DNA of 64,000 bases from JABDIY01 sp963751955 (GTDB lineage Bacteria > Actinomycetota > Acidimicrobiia > Acidimicrobiales > SZUA-35). Each line of letters starts with the position of its first letter. Positions within the stretch are counted from its first letter, which is position 1. Positions 8,490 to 17,258 of the stretch are shown here, in pieces. Below the pieces are notes generated by a model that saw only the letters and a program-made list of their open reading frames with translations, was not told where the DNA came from and did no database searches. The stretch covers positions 310,001 to 374,000 of the forward strand of contig CAVVWM010000003.1 in assembly GCA_963751955.1 (NCBI GenBank), given 5' to 3'. The position numbers were made by a program, and so were the translations under genes.

Positions 8490-9449
8490 TCAGAGACTTC
8501 CGACTCGGTCGACTGGCCAGAACAGGAAGAAGGCTCGACCGATGATTCGCTCTTCGCCGATCGTACCGAAGCGCCGGGAATCGAGGCTCTGATCACGGTT
8601 GTCGCCCATCATGAACAGCTCATCCTCGGGGACTGTGATCGGACCGAAATCACCAAAGCGATTCCCATCCAGGTAGGGCTCTACAAGTAGTTGTTCGTTG
8701 ATGTAGATGGTGCTGTCCCGTCCCTCGACCGTCTCTCCGGGAAGTCCAATGACTCGCTTGATCAGATCCCGAATCTCGCCCGGCTGGTCATCGGGCCGGC
8801 GGAACACAACGACGTCACCTCGGTTGACGTCGTGAAGCCGGTAGCTGACCTTGTTGACCAAGATCCGGTCGTTCTCGAACAACGTGGTCTCCATCGATTC
8901 GGATGGAATGAAGAACGCTTGAAACACAAACGTGCGAAGGAGGATCGCCACTACGACAGCAGCACCAAGCACGACAACCCACTCGAGAAGGTTTCGTACA
9001 AGGCTCGGCTGCTCTTTGTCCCCAACCTCTTGATCGCCACCATCTCCGAAACCATCGTCGACGGGGTCGGCATCCGGGCTCTCACTGTCTGCCGAAGCTG
9101 TGGTCGCAGGCGCGGAAACGGAGTCATCGCCCGATCCAACTTGCTCACCATCAACTCCCACCTCATCGACAACCTCGTCAGCCGAGGCTGGCGTGAACAC
9201 AGCCGGATCGGTGTGCGAAATCACAGTTGATGCAGTGAGAGGGGAAGAAAACGCGCTCGGTCCGGGCGCTGAAGTCGGAGCATCTTCAGCAACAGGCGAG
9301 TCTGCCGCTGATGGGTCTGTCTGCACGATCTTCTGCGTGTTGAGCAATGCGGCCACGAGGGCCTCGCCGTGGTGGACCGCTTGGAGGGCCGACGACTCGG
9401 GCGGGTCGGCCGGGGGCACAGTGGCGTCCCCACCAGGATCGTCGGTCAC
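8490..9449 (-). CDS. lepB: Signal peptidase I with a long N-terminal extension
   Basis: Type I signal peptidase, cleaving signal peptides of exported pre-proteins on the outer face of the membrane. One membrane span at about 155-176 precedes the catalytic domain; the nucleophile is S185 in PSESM and the general base K231 in DLIKRVIGLPGE, followed by the conserved FMMGDNRDQSLDSR box. The first 150 residues are an acidic, Ala/Ser/Asp-rich low-complexity cytoplasmic extension, longer than in most family members. The GTG at 9449 lies 9 bases after pafC, so it may be co-transcribed with pafB-pafC. Confidence 0.93.
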   Translation of the reverse strand: MTDDPGGDATVPPADPPESSALQAVHHGEALVAALLNTQKIVQTDPSAADSPVAEDAPTSAPGPSAFSSPLTASTVISHTDPAVFTPASADEVVDEVGVDGEQVGSGDDSVSAPATTASADSESPDADPVDDGFGDGGDQEVGDKEQPSLVRNLLEWVVVLGAAVVVAILLRTFVFQAFFIPSESMETTLFENDRILVNKVSYRLHDVNRGDVVVFRRPDDQPGEIRDLIKRVIGLPGETVEGRDSTIYINEQLLVEPYLDGNRFGDFGPITVPEDELFMMGDNRDQSLDSRRFGTIGEERIIGRAFFLFWPVDRVGSL

Positions 9450-9458
9450 CGGTTAAGA

Positions 9459-10433
9459 CTAGTCGCCATAATTGGCCAGAACGCGCCGGGCTGCAGCACC
9501 AACAAGCTCGTTGGCCCTCTCCCCACCTTCGGCCACGACGTCGCTGGCGATCACGATGGCCGACGGTCCAAGCTGAAGCAACAGGCGTTCGAGAAATGCC
9601 TCGGACGCCACGGCAAGAGTCACATCGATGTTTTCATCATCGATCTCGACCATTCGCACGATCGGAATACTCTCCTTGACCCAATGCTGCCCTGGCCCGA
9701 GGCGGAGGGTGACAGTCGGCATCTCTCCCCGAGACCTGAAGAGGGTTCCGGCTGGACTCAATTCTGCCGCTGGAATCGGCTCGGGTCCCTTTTCGGTCGC
9801 TTCGATCTTCAGAATGCGGTCCAGACGAAAAGACCGATCATCCTTGGCAGTGCGACAGAAGGCATCGACATACCAGGCACCACCTGCGGAACGAACCCGC
9901 CGAGGAGCAATCGTCCTCGTGCCGGTTTCGTTTTTGCTCTGGTTGAAGTAGGTGATCGTGACTTCGTCACCCGCCCCGGCGGCCGTTCTCAGAAGACCGA
10001 GCCGTTCCGACGGGGCATCTCCGAGCTGTATGTCGAGTTGTCGGTCAGGGATCACGCCCGTGGCCTCGGCCAACTTCTGGAGCGCACTGTTGAGTGAGCC
10101 GTCGACGTCGGACCCTTCGATTCGACGCAAAGCGTCGGCGGAGGACAGCAGCGCCAACGCTTGTCCGGTGGAGAGTTGGAGTGGCTTTGAGAAGTAGTCA
10201 GCGAACAGGATGGACACGCGGTCCTCATCGATCTGAACCTCGATCAGGGCATCCGGGCTGTAGGGAGGTACGCCCACAAGGGACAACGTCTCAAGTGTCT
10301 TCATGACCTGTGCTTGGTTCTGACCAAACCGTTCCGCAATTTGGGAGATGGTCGACCCCGGATGGTCGATGATCCACGGCACCATGGAGAGCACCAGCCG
10401 TATTGCATCGGAAGCCCGGGCTGGTCCGCTCAT
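9459..10433 (-). CDS. pafC: WYL-domain regulator PafC
   Basis: A 324-residue protein with an N-terminal winged helix (IRLVLSMVPWIIDHPGSTI... region), a central WYL domain with the signature GGAWYVDAFCRTAKDDRSFR, and a C-terminal WCX extension. In mycobacteria PafB and PafC form a heterodimer that activates the LexA-independent DNA damage response; WYL domains are thought to sense a ligand such as single-stranded nucleic acid. The start codon overlaps the pafB stop by 4 bases, consistent with a stoichiometric complex. Position next to pafA is conserved with mycobacteria. Confidence 0.9.
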   Translation of the reverse strand: MSGPARASDAIRLVLSMVPWIIDHPGSTISQIAERFGQNQAQVMKTLETLSLVGVPPYSPDALIEVQIDEDRVSILFADYFSKPLQLSTGQALALLSSADALRRIEGSDVDGSLNSALQKLAEATGVIPDRQLDIQLGDAPSERLGLLRTAAGAGDEVTITYFNQSKNETGTRTIAPRRVRSAGGAWYVDAFCRTAKDDRSFRLDRILKIEATEKGPEPIPAAELSPAGTLFRSRGEMPTVTLRLGPGQHWVKESIPIVRMVEIDDENIDVTLAVASEAFLERLLLQLGPSAIVIASDVVAEGGERANELVGAAARRVLANYGD

Positions 10434-11413
10434 GACGCGACCCGCAGAGCAGAGCCTTCGAGCGAATCAACAATGGCTGCTCGAACCTCGGAAGGACCCA
10501 GGATGACGGCGTCCTCCAACCACTCGAGGGCAAAGCTGATGGCCGCATCGACGGCTCGCGCTGACAGCACAAACACCTCTCCAGGCCGGCCGTTGACGGT
10601 TTCGGTGCGAACCGGCTTGGAACCGACTCGTTCAGCAACCGGGGCCACGGCGGCGGCGGCGACGAACAGTTCGACTTCGACGGGATCGCCCGTTCCGATC
10701 TCCCAGGGGCGCAGGACTACACGGTCGATCTCGAAATCGACCGGTGCAGCGATCTCGCCGTCCAACTGTTGCACCGACGCCATTCGATCCAGTCGAAAGC
10801 TACGTGCTTCACCGGCGGTTCGATCGAGTGCACGCAGATACCAACGTCCACGCTGGAAGTTCAGCGACCATGGCTCGGCGACTCGGGATGTGATCTCACC
10901 CGTACTCTTCCGGTAGTCGAACTGGAGCGGGGCGTGATCTTGGATGGCTTGAAAGACACCGAGCAACGCAGTGTCTGCTGGAAGCTCTGAGATGGGGCTT
11001 TCGAATCCCACTCCGGCAGCATCGGTTACTCCGAGACCACCGAGTTTCCAGAGAGCTTCTTCATCGGTGGTGCCGAACTGCACGGCCAACGTGGCCACGT
11101 GGAGCGCCGCCAGCTCGGCCGGGGTAAACGTGGCGCCTTGGAGGTAGTACTTCTCGGGTGGGATTCGATATCCCTCCGTGTCGGAATAGGGGACCGATTG
11201 AACCTCGAGAGGAATTCCGACCTCCCGGATCAGTTCCTTGTCTCTCTCGAATGCCCTCCGGAACGAATCGTCGTTCTCGGGGTATCCCGCTACCTTTTCT
11301 CGCAACTCAGACCGTGTAAGCGGCCTACGGGCGTCGAGGAGAATGGCGGTGAGATTGAGAACCCTCTCGGTCCGATCGATCCTGGTCGCCATCGAAACGA
11401 GCCTAGGCGGCAT
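10430..11413 (-). CDS. pafB: WYL-domain regulator PafB
   Basis: Partner of PafC. An N-terminal helix-turn-helix starts with RIDRTERVLNLTAILLDA; the WYL segment is QRGRWYLRALDRTAGEARSFR, followed by a WCX-like C-terminal domain. At 327 residues it has the usual length. The ATG at 11413 has an AAGGGA ribosome site at good spacing; an internal ATG at 11392 would start nearer the conserved region. Regulates the mycobacterial-type DNA damage response rather than Pup attachment itself, despite its name. Forms an operon with pafC. Confidence 0.9.
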   Translation of the reverse strand: MPPRLVSMATRIDRTERVLNLTAILLDARRPLTRSELREKVAGYPENDDSFRRAFERDKELIREVGIPLEVQSVPYSDTEGYRIPPEKYYLQGATFTPAELAALHVATLAVQFGTTDEEALWKLGGLGVTDAAGVGFESPISELPADTALLGVFQAIQDHAPLQFDYRKSTGEITSRVAEPWSLNFQRGRWYLRALDRTAGEARSFRLDRMASVQQLDGEIAAPVDFEIDRVVLRPWEIGTGDPVEVELFVAAAAVAPVAERVGSKPVRTETVNGRPGEVFVLSARAVDAAISFALEWLEDAVILGPSEVRAAIVDSLEGSALRVAS

Positions 11414-11527
11414 TCATTCCCTTCCAGAGCGTGGCTAGCTGATTGCCCCTCATGGGCATGCAGGGCCATGAGGCATCGAGGCGCAGACTCTAGCCTGCAT
11501 GGCGCCTGAACTCTCCCGAAGGTGGCG

Positions 11528-12898
11528 TCAAAGACTGTCGATGAGTTTCTGTACTCGGTCGTCGCTACTTTTGAACGGATCCTTGCACAGCACTGTCCGC
11601 TGCGCCTGATCGTTGAGCTTGAGGTGCACCCAATCGACCGTGTAGTCCCGTTTGCGCTCCTTGGCCTTGCGGATGAAGTCACCCCGCAGCTTGGCCCGCG
11701 TGGTTTGGGGCGGTAGGTCCATTGCCTCGTTCATGAGGTCGTCGGTAAGGGTCCGCTCCACCATGTCTCGGTTCTGGAGCTTGTAGAACAGACCCGTCGA
11801 GGTTCGTACATCGTGGTACTGAAGATCCATCAGCTGGACTCGCGGGTCGTTGAGCTCCAGGTCGTGCCGCGCCCGGTACGCCTCGATCAGGTTGTGTTTG
11901 ATCACCCAGTCGAGCTCGCGATCAAGCTTGAAAGGATCAGTCTCGAGATGGGTCATCACGTGCTCCCACATGTGAAGCGCCTTCATTTCGTCCTCGGGCA
12001 GACCTTTGGTTTCTGCATAACGCAGCGCACGGTTGAGATACTCGCTTTGGATTTCGAACGCACTCGCTTCTCGGCCGTTCCGCAACCGGATGCGCCGTTT
12101 GAAGGTTAGATCGTGGCTGACTTCTCGGATCGCTCGAATCGGGTTTTCAAGCGTTAGATCTCGAAGCACACAACTTGGATCCTCGACCATCCTCAGGATG
12201 ATCGCCATGGATCCAAGCTTGAGGTAGGTCGTGTATTCGCTCATGTTGGAGTCGCCCACGATGACATGCAGCCGGCGGTAGTTCTCCGCATCGGCGTGAG
12301 GTTCATCGCGGGTGTTTATTATCGGACGGCTGCGGGTTGTAGCCGAGCTGACGCCCTCCCAGATGTGCTCAGCTCGCTGAGAAACCGAAAAGCTGGCACC
12401 GCGAGCGGTCTGAAGGACCTTGCCAGCACCGGCGTAGATCTGGCGGCTCACGAGGAAGGGAATGAGAACCTCGTCGTAGTGAGTGACATCGTCGCCCCTA
12501 CGGGTGAGATAGTTCTCGTGACATCCATAGCTATTGCCCGCTGAGTCGGTGTTGTTCTTGAAAAGGTGGACCGTGCCGCGAATCCCTTCGTCTCTCAGGC
12601 GTTCCTCGGCGGATTCCAGAAGTTGTTCGAGAATTCGCTCGCCTGCTTTGTCGTGAACGACTACTTCGCCGATCGTGTCACACTCGGCGGTCGCATATTC
12701 TGGGTGTGAACCCACGTCGAGGTACAGGCGGGCGCCGTTGGCCAAGAAGACGTTCGATGACCTTCCCCAACTGACCACCTTCCGGAAGAGATAGCGGGCC
12801 ACTTCATCAGGACTGAGGCGACGTTGGCCCCGTAGTGTGCACGTGACCCCGTACTCGGTTTCGATCCCATAGATCCGTCGACTGAACCCCACGGCCAC
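11528..12898 (-). CDS. pafA: Pup--protein ligase PafA
   Basis: Glutamine-synthetase-like ligase that uses ATP to join the C-terminal glutamate of Pup to substrate lysines. The N-terminal GIETEYG motif (residues 11-17) provides the magnesium-binding glutamates and D61 in RLYLDVGSHPEYAT is the catalytic aspartate. Nearby NNTDSAGNSYGCHENY and NTRDEPHAD boxes are shared with Dop. Length 456 residues is normal for the family. GTG start at 12898. It lies downstream of the prc genes and the LuxR-type regulator, on the same strand. Confidence 0.96.
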   Translation of the reverse strand: MAVGFSRRIYGIETEYGVTCTLRGQRRLSPDEVARYLFRKVVSWGRSSNVFLANGARLYLDVGSHPEYATAECDTIGEVVVHDKAGERILEQLLESAEERLRDEGIRGTVHLFKNNTDSAGNSYGCHENYLTRRGDDVTHYDEVLIPFLVSRQIYAGAGKVLQTARGASFSVSQRAEHIWEGVSSATTRSRPIINTRDEPHADAENYRRLHVIVGDSNMSEYTTYLKLGSMAIILRMVEDPSCVLRDLTLENPIRAIREVSHDLTFKRRIRLRNGREASAFEIQSEYLNRALRYAETKGLPEDEMKALHMWEHVMTHLETDPFKLDRELDWVIKHNLIEAYRARHDLELNDPRVQLMDLQYHDVRTSTGLFYKLQNRDMVERTLTDDLMNEAMDLPPQTTRAKLRGDFIRKAKERKRDYTVDWVHLKLNDQAQRTVLCKDPFKSSDDRVQKLIDSL

Positions 12899-12939
12899 AA
12901 ACTAACCGACCTGTTCCAAACTTCAGCATCAAGTGCGCC

Positions 12940-13596
12940 CTATCGCTGGGCTGGGACCTGACCGACAATCTCCAAAACCCGCTGGTCCTCAAGTTGACCC
13001 AGGCCTACGCGAGCAGCCCAGAGAGCGGCTTCGGTTCGATTCCGGACATCGATCTTGGTGAACACTCTGGACACATAGGTCTTCACTGTTTCCACCGAGA
13101 GGTAGAGAGTTTGAGCAATCTCGGCATTCGTTCGGCCCGCCGCCATGAGCGCAAGCACTTCGGCTTCGCGGAAGGAGAGGTCTTTAACGAGCGGCGCGGA
13201 CCTATCGATCTCTTCGCTCACCGAACCGAGGTCTTGCACAAAACACCCTGATGCAGCGTCAACAAGCAACTTGGCCAGGGCTTCCCGGTGGGTTGCCTTG
13301 GAGATCACTCCCGACAGACCCACCGCCTTCGCCCACTCGATCAAGGGTTCGGGAACCGTGAACGAGTAGAGGACAACTGCGCCGATGCTCGGGTCTTCGA
13401 TTGCAGAACGCATGCGGCCCAACAGATCCTGGGATCCGCCGAAGGTATCGATCAAGAGGACGTCCGTAGGTTCGACATGCGTATCGCCGATGAGGATCTG
13501 TGCGAATTCGAATTCGGCTCGGTGAGCAAGCATCGACTCAAGGCCTCGAACCACCAATTCGACATCGTTGGCCAAGCTGACCCGAGTGGTTGCCAT
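12940..13596 (-). CDS. LuxR/NarL-type response-regulator-like protein
   Basis: A receiver-like N-terminal domain followed by a GerE/LuxR helix-turn-helix. The output domain is clear: LSFREAEVLALMAAGRTN, IAQTLYLSVETVKTYVSRVF. In the receiver, a likely phosphoacceptor Asp is in DVLLIDTFG and the conserved Lys in GVISKATHREAL, but the usual acidic pair at the N-terminus is reduced to ND (SLANDVELVVRG). Phosphorylation is therefore uncertain. No histidine kinase is adjacent. It sits between prcA and pafA on the same strand, so it may be co-expressed with the proteasome. The ATG at 13596 is chosen; a TTG at 13614 would add six residues. Confidence 0.85.
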   Translation of the reverse strand: MATTRVSLANDVELVVRGLESMLAHRAEFEFAQILIGDTHVEPTDVLLIDTFGGSQDLLGRMRSAIEDPSIGAVVLYSFTVPEPLIEWAKAVGLSGVISKATHREALAKLLVDAASGCFVQDLGSVSEEIDRSAPLVKDLSFREAEVLALMAAGRTNAEIAQTLYLSVETVKTYVSRVFTKIDVRNRTEAALWAARVGLGQLEDQRVLEIVGQVPAQR

Positions 13597-13726
13597 GCCT
13601 CGATGGTGGATCAACCCGGGTACTTAATGCTAAATCAGACGAAGTTTTCTGACCCGAGGTAGGAGACCGAAGGAAATCGGGCTGACACCAAGTGAGCCTC
13701 TGGCCAGAATGGTCGTCGTTGCTGTT

Positions 13727-14400
13727 CTAGGCCAACAGCTCAGCGATCTCGTCGTTGTCGAGTCGCCGATAACAACGTCCTTCAACGTGGCGATCTAGCA
13801 CTCCGACTTCGAGCAGTTCTGGGGTCAACGGTGTCTCACCGGACAAAGCTTCAACGGCGAGCTTCAACGCTGCGGAGAAGGACATCTCCGATGTGTCTGG
13901 GTTCGCGAGATTCTCTCGAACGCGTCGGCGTCCCCGCCCAATGCTGCGAAGCCGTCCTCGTCGGTGACCGAACCGTCATAACGGATGTGGAACATCCTGT
14001 CGTCGGCAGTCGTGGCACCTACAGAGGCAACCAGAATCTCTACTTCCATCGGCTTCACATCGTGGGTGAAGACCTGGCTCATCATTTGTGCGTATTGGTT
14101 CGCAAGAGTCTGAGAGTCGACATCATCGCGGCTGTAGGCGTAACCCCTGAGATCGGCGGCCCTGATGCCCGCGATTCTTAGCTGGTCGTACTCGTTGTAC
14201 TTCCCCACGCCGGCGAAGGCGATGCGGTCATAGATCTCAGAAATCTTCCGTAGGTTCCGGCTGGGATTCTCTGCACACAGGATGACCCCATCGGCACATT
14301 CGATGGTCACGAGGCTGCGACCGCGAGCAATCCCCTTTCGAGCGAAGTCGGCGCGATCCCGCATCATCTGCTCGGGTGGTACGTAGAACGGCATGTTCAC
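13727..14400 (-). CDS. prcA: Proteasome alpha subunit PrcA (single frame change)
   Basis: Alpha-ring subunit of the 20S core. The first 165 residues match the family: the gating N-terminus MPFYVPPEQMMRDRADFARK, KGIARGRSLV, and FHIRYDGSVTDEDGFAALGG. After GGDADAF the frame fails and ends at 13864. From about 13912 a second frame reads ENLANPDTSEMSFSAALKLA, then LTPELLEVGVLDR and LDNDEIAELLA with a TAG at 729-727 of the 13.7 kb line, which is the expected C-terminal third. Inserting one G in the GAGAGA stretch at about 13914-13919 fuses the halves. The start overlaps the prcB stop by 4 bases. Confidence 0.93.
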
Positions 14401-15191
14401 TGCGAAACCTCCCCATCGTTGATCGTGTCGATGTACCGAGCGAAACGTTCAGCGATCTCCTCTTCGGTCGCCTCCTCATACCCTTCTGAGTTGATTGCGG
14501 CCACGATGGGGTAGATCTTGCGGAGCGGATCGGGTCCGCCTGTCGCCGAATCTTCGTCAGCAGCCGTGTAGAGCGCCTTGATCACCAAATCGATCGCCTC
14601 TTCTCGCGACTGCTCGGGGCGATGGCCAAGCTTGATGACCGTTCGAGCGTGGAGCGAGCCCGAACCGGATGCTACGTAATTCATCTCTTCGTAGCGGCCG
14701 CCCGTGACATCGAAAGCCCACACTCGGCCACGGTCCCGGCGGCGATCGAACCCTGCAAAAATCGGAACAACCACCATCCCCTGCATCGCGGCCGGGAGGT
14801 TTCCTCTCACCATCGTCGACAGCTGATTCGCTTTGCCTTCCAGCGACAACGAGTTACCTTCGATTTTTTCGTAATGTTCCACTTGCAGTTGAAACATCTT
14901 GATCATCTCGATGGCGGGACCGGCGGCGCCGGCTATGGCAACACCACTCCACCGGTCCGCAGGAAAGACCTTCTTCATGTTCCGATGGCTGATCAGGTTT
15001 CCACTGGTCGCCCGACGATCGCCGGCTATCACGACACCATCGGCATAGGTGGATGCAACGACTGTGGTCCCGTGCGTGATGTCGACTCCCGAGGTCACCG
15101 ATGAGAAGTCTGGGGCGAGCCCGTAGCTCTTGACCAAACCAGCAAAACTTGGCCCCGGATCGTCGTGGAGCGGGAAGTTGGGAAGGCTCAC
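14397..15191 (-). CDS. prcB: Proteasome beta subunit PrcB
   Basis: Catalytic subunit of the 20S core, an Ntn hydrolase. A 41-residue propeptide ends in DITHG; self-cleavage exposes T42 (TTVVAS) as nucleophile. The family box VIAGDRRATSGN follows with the conserved Asp, and a GSGS turn lies in VASGSGSLHARTVIK. Length 264 is normal. The ATG at 15191 overlaps the pup stop by 4 bases (ATGA), and the gene end overlaps prcA in the same way, so pup, prcB and prcA are translationally coupled. Confidence 0.97.
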   Translation of the reverse strand: MSLPNFPLHDDPGPSFAGLVKSYGLAPDFSSVTSGVDITHGTTVVASTYADGVVIAGDRRATSGNLISHRNMKKVFPADRWSGVAIAGAAGPAIEMIKMFQLQVEHYEKIEGNSLSLEGKANQLSTMVRGNLPAAMQGMVVVPIFAGFDRRRDRGRVWAFDVTGGRYEEMNYVASGSGSLHARTVIKLGHRPEQSREEAIDLVIKALYTAADEDSATGGPDPLRKIYPIVAAINSEGYEEATEEEIAERFARYIDTINDGEVSQ

Positions 15192-15388
15192 TGGCCACCC
15201 TTCTGGATGTAGCTCTTCACGAAGTCCTCTGCGTTGGTTTCAAGAACCTCGTCGATCTCATCGAGGAGGTCGTCCAATTCAGCCTTCAGCTCCTCGCCTT
15301 TGGCGCTAACTTGCGCCTGGCCAGCCCCGCCGGATCCGCTGTCGTCCCGGGGAGGTGCATTTTTCTTGATTTGCTCACGCTCAGCCAT
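15188..15388 (-). CDS. pup: Prokaryotic ubiquitin-like protein Pup
   Basis: A 66-residue, mostly disordered protein modifier. The C-terminal half has the Pup consensus LDDLLDEIDEVLETNAEDFV, which folds on the Mpa coiled coil, and it ends in KGGQ. The terminal Gln means that Dop must deamidate it to Glu before PafA can ligate it to lysines. The ribosome site AAGGTAGGA precedes the ATG. It lies between dop and prcB, the standard order. Confidence 0.98.
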   Translation of the reverse strand: MAEREQIKKNAPPRDDSGSGGAGQAQVSAKGEELKAELDDLLDEIDEVLETNAEDFVKSYIQKGGQ

Positions 15389-15426
15389 GTCCTACCTTGC
15401 CTCGATTGATTCTCGCCTGGGCGACC

Positions 15427-16948
15427 CTAGCCGCCCAACTTTTCGAGCAGCTCTGTGACGGTGTCACATTCATCCAGCAGAGTACCCACATGAGCGGCCG
15501 TCCCCCGAGTCGGTTCCATCATCGGAACTCGCCGGAGCGGGTCGTCGCCGACGTCGAACACGATCGAATCCCAGTTCGCGGCCACAACCTGATCGGCGAA
15601 CTTCTGGAGGCAACGGCCCCGGAAATACGCCCGAGTGTCTTCGGGTGGGTGAGTCATTGCGTGTTCTGCATCGTCATCAGACACCAATGCGGCCAAGCCA
15701 GCCTTGGCAGCCAAACACTTCGTCGGCCGCATGTCGTGGTATTGGAGGTCCAGGGCTCGCAGCCGCGAATCATCCCATTCGCATCCGTGCCGATCTCTGA
15801 ATCCGTCAAGGATCCGTCGTTTGGCAACCCAATCGACTATCGATGCCACCGATCCGGGATCGGATTCGAGACCGGCGAGCACCTCACCCCATGTGCTGAG
15901 GATCTGCTTCCCGACCTCCTCGCCACCGACATTGTCGAAGCCACGTCGTCCGGTGTACTTCTCGGCCTGCTCGAGCAGGTCGTACTGGATCTCCAGTGCG
16001 GTCATCGTGGCGCCTCCGTGAAGACGCAACGGCTTCCGCAGGGTCAGGTCGTGGCTTACCTGGTGCAATGCAGCAACGGGATCGTCGAACTCTCGATCGA
16101 GGTTCATCGCCCCGTCCTCGATCATTGCAAACACGATCTGACTCGTGCCGACCTTCAAGAAGGTGGCTGTCTGGGACATGTTGGCGTCGCCCACGATCAC
16201 GTGGAGGCGGCGATACCGCTGACTGTCGGCGTGGGGCTCGTCACGTGTATTGACGATGGGGCGCTTGAGCGTTGTTTCGAGGCCGACTTCTTCCTCGAAG
16301 TGTTCGGCTCGCTGGGTAATTTGGTACGGGACGTCGCGGATGGAAACCCCGGGTAACTCCGAGCCGACCTTGCCCGAACCGGTGAATATTTGCCGCGTTA
16401 CGAAATGCCAGGTAGCACCGGTGACGATCTGGCCGAAGGGAAGATTCCGGTCAAGCAAGTAGTTTTCGTGGGTGCCGTATGCATTGCCTTTTCGATCGCT
16501 GTTGTCCTTGTACAAGACCAACTCTTGTCCGGGTGGAAGCATCTCGTTTGCCGCTGCCATCGACTGGATTCCGATGAGTTCTGCGGCCCGATCCCACATG
16601 ACGATGCTGAGTGCATCGGCACACTCGGGTGTTGAGATCTCCGGGTGTGCGTGGTCAACGTAGTAGCGGGCTCCGTTTGTGAGAACCGCATTGACGAGGT
16701 GCGTCTCTACCTCGGGAGGCATCGCGAAATTCGGGCGGCAGGAAGTCGCGGGCGTCGGCCCCAGGTGTCTCGTCGATGAAGTCCCAGGCGATGGCCGGTG
16801 ACCGTTCGTTTACGGCGCCGGACCCGCCGGCACCGAGGTAGGCATTGATCAGCAGGCTCGATGCTGAGACCGGGTTCCAGTCCGAGGAACCACGGATCAT
16901 GATTCCGTACTCAGTCTCGATTCCTACGATCTTGGGAACTGCCACCAC
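15427..16948 (-). CDS. dop: Pup deamidase/depupylase Dop (single frame change)
   Basis: PafA-like enzyme that deamidates the Pup C-terminus and removes Pup from substrates. The N-terminus KIVGIETEYGIMIRG with the metal-binding glutamates is read from the GTG at 16948; the rest, from AMPPEVETHLVNAVL and the catalytic Asp in GARYYVDHAHPE to the end, is in a neighbouring frame. The two frames meet at about 16732-16745. Removing one C from the CCC run there gives DFLPPNFAMPPEVETH, a family-like join. Further boxes DNSDRKGNAYGTHENY and NTRDEPHAD are intact. The product after repair is about 506 residues. Pup has a terminal Gln, so Dop should be needed. Confidence 0.94.
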
Positions 16949-17258
16949 CGCAGACTACCGGAGGGTCGTCACCCCACCGAATAATCGACCCACACAGATT
17001 TCTCCCAAAAATCGTGGCCCCGCTACACCTGCGGTAGTTCCCCAACGCCAGAACAGCTGAGTGTGGTGGCGCCACGACAGATCGCACTGCGTCATGGGTC
17101 CGATTCAGGGTTTGGCGTCCAAGCGAGATCTGAGTCAGACCCGATGTTTGAAACCGGCACGGGAAGGCCAAGATCTGACGAGAAGAGCTTAGGTCAGAGG
17201 GTCGCGATGGGTGGGCTGTGACCCGCAACCCTCACCGGTCCGGGCCCCTGCAAGGGAA
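16949..17258. other. 310-base gap between mpa and dop with no gene seen
   Basis: No frame here carries a convincing start, ribosome site and protein-like composition. It must contain the mpa transcript end and probably a promoter for dop-pup-prcB-prcA. I found no clean hairpin with a T-run and no confident -35/-10 pair. Confidence 0.5.

Noticed and set aside
13727..14400. Programmed ribosomal frameshift in prcA
   Set aside because: No slippery heptamer is seen at the break and similar breaks occur in five unrelated genes.
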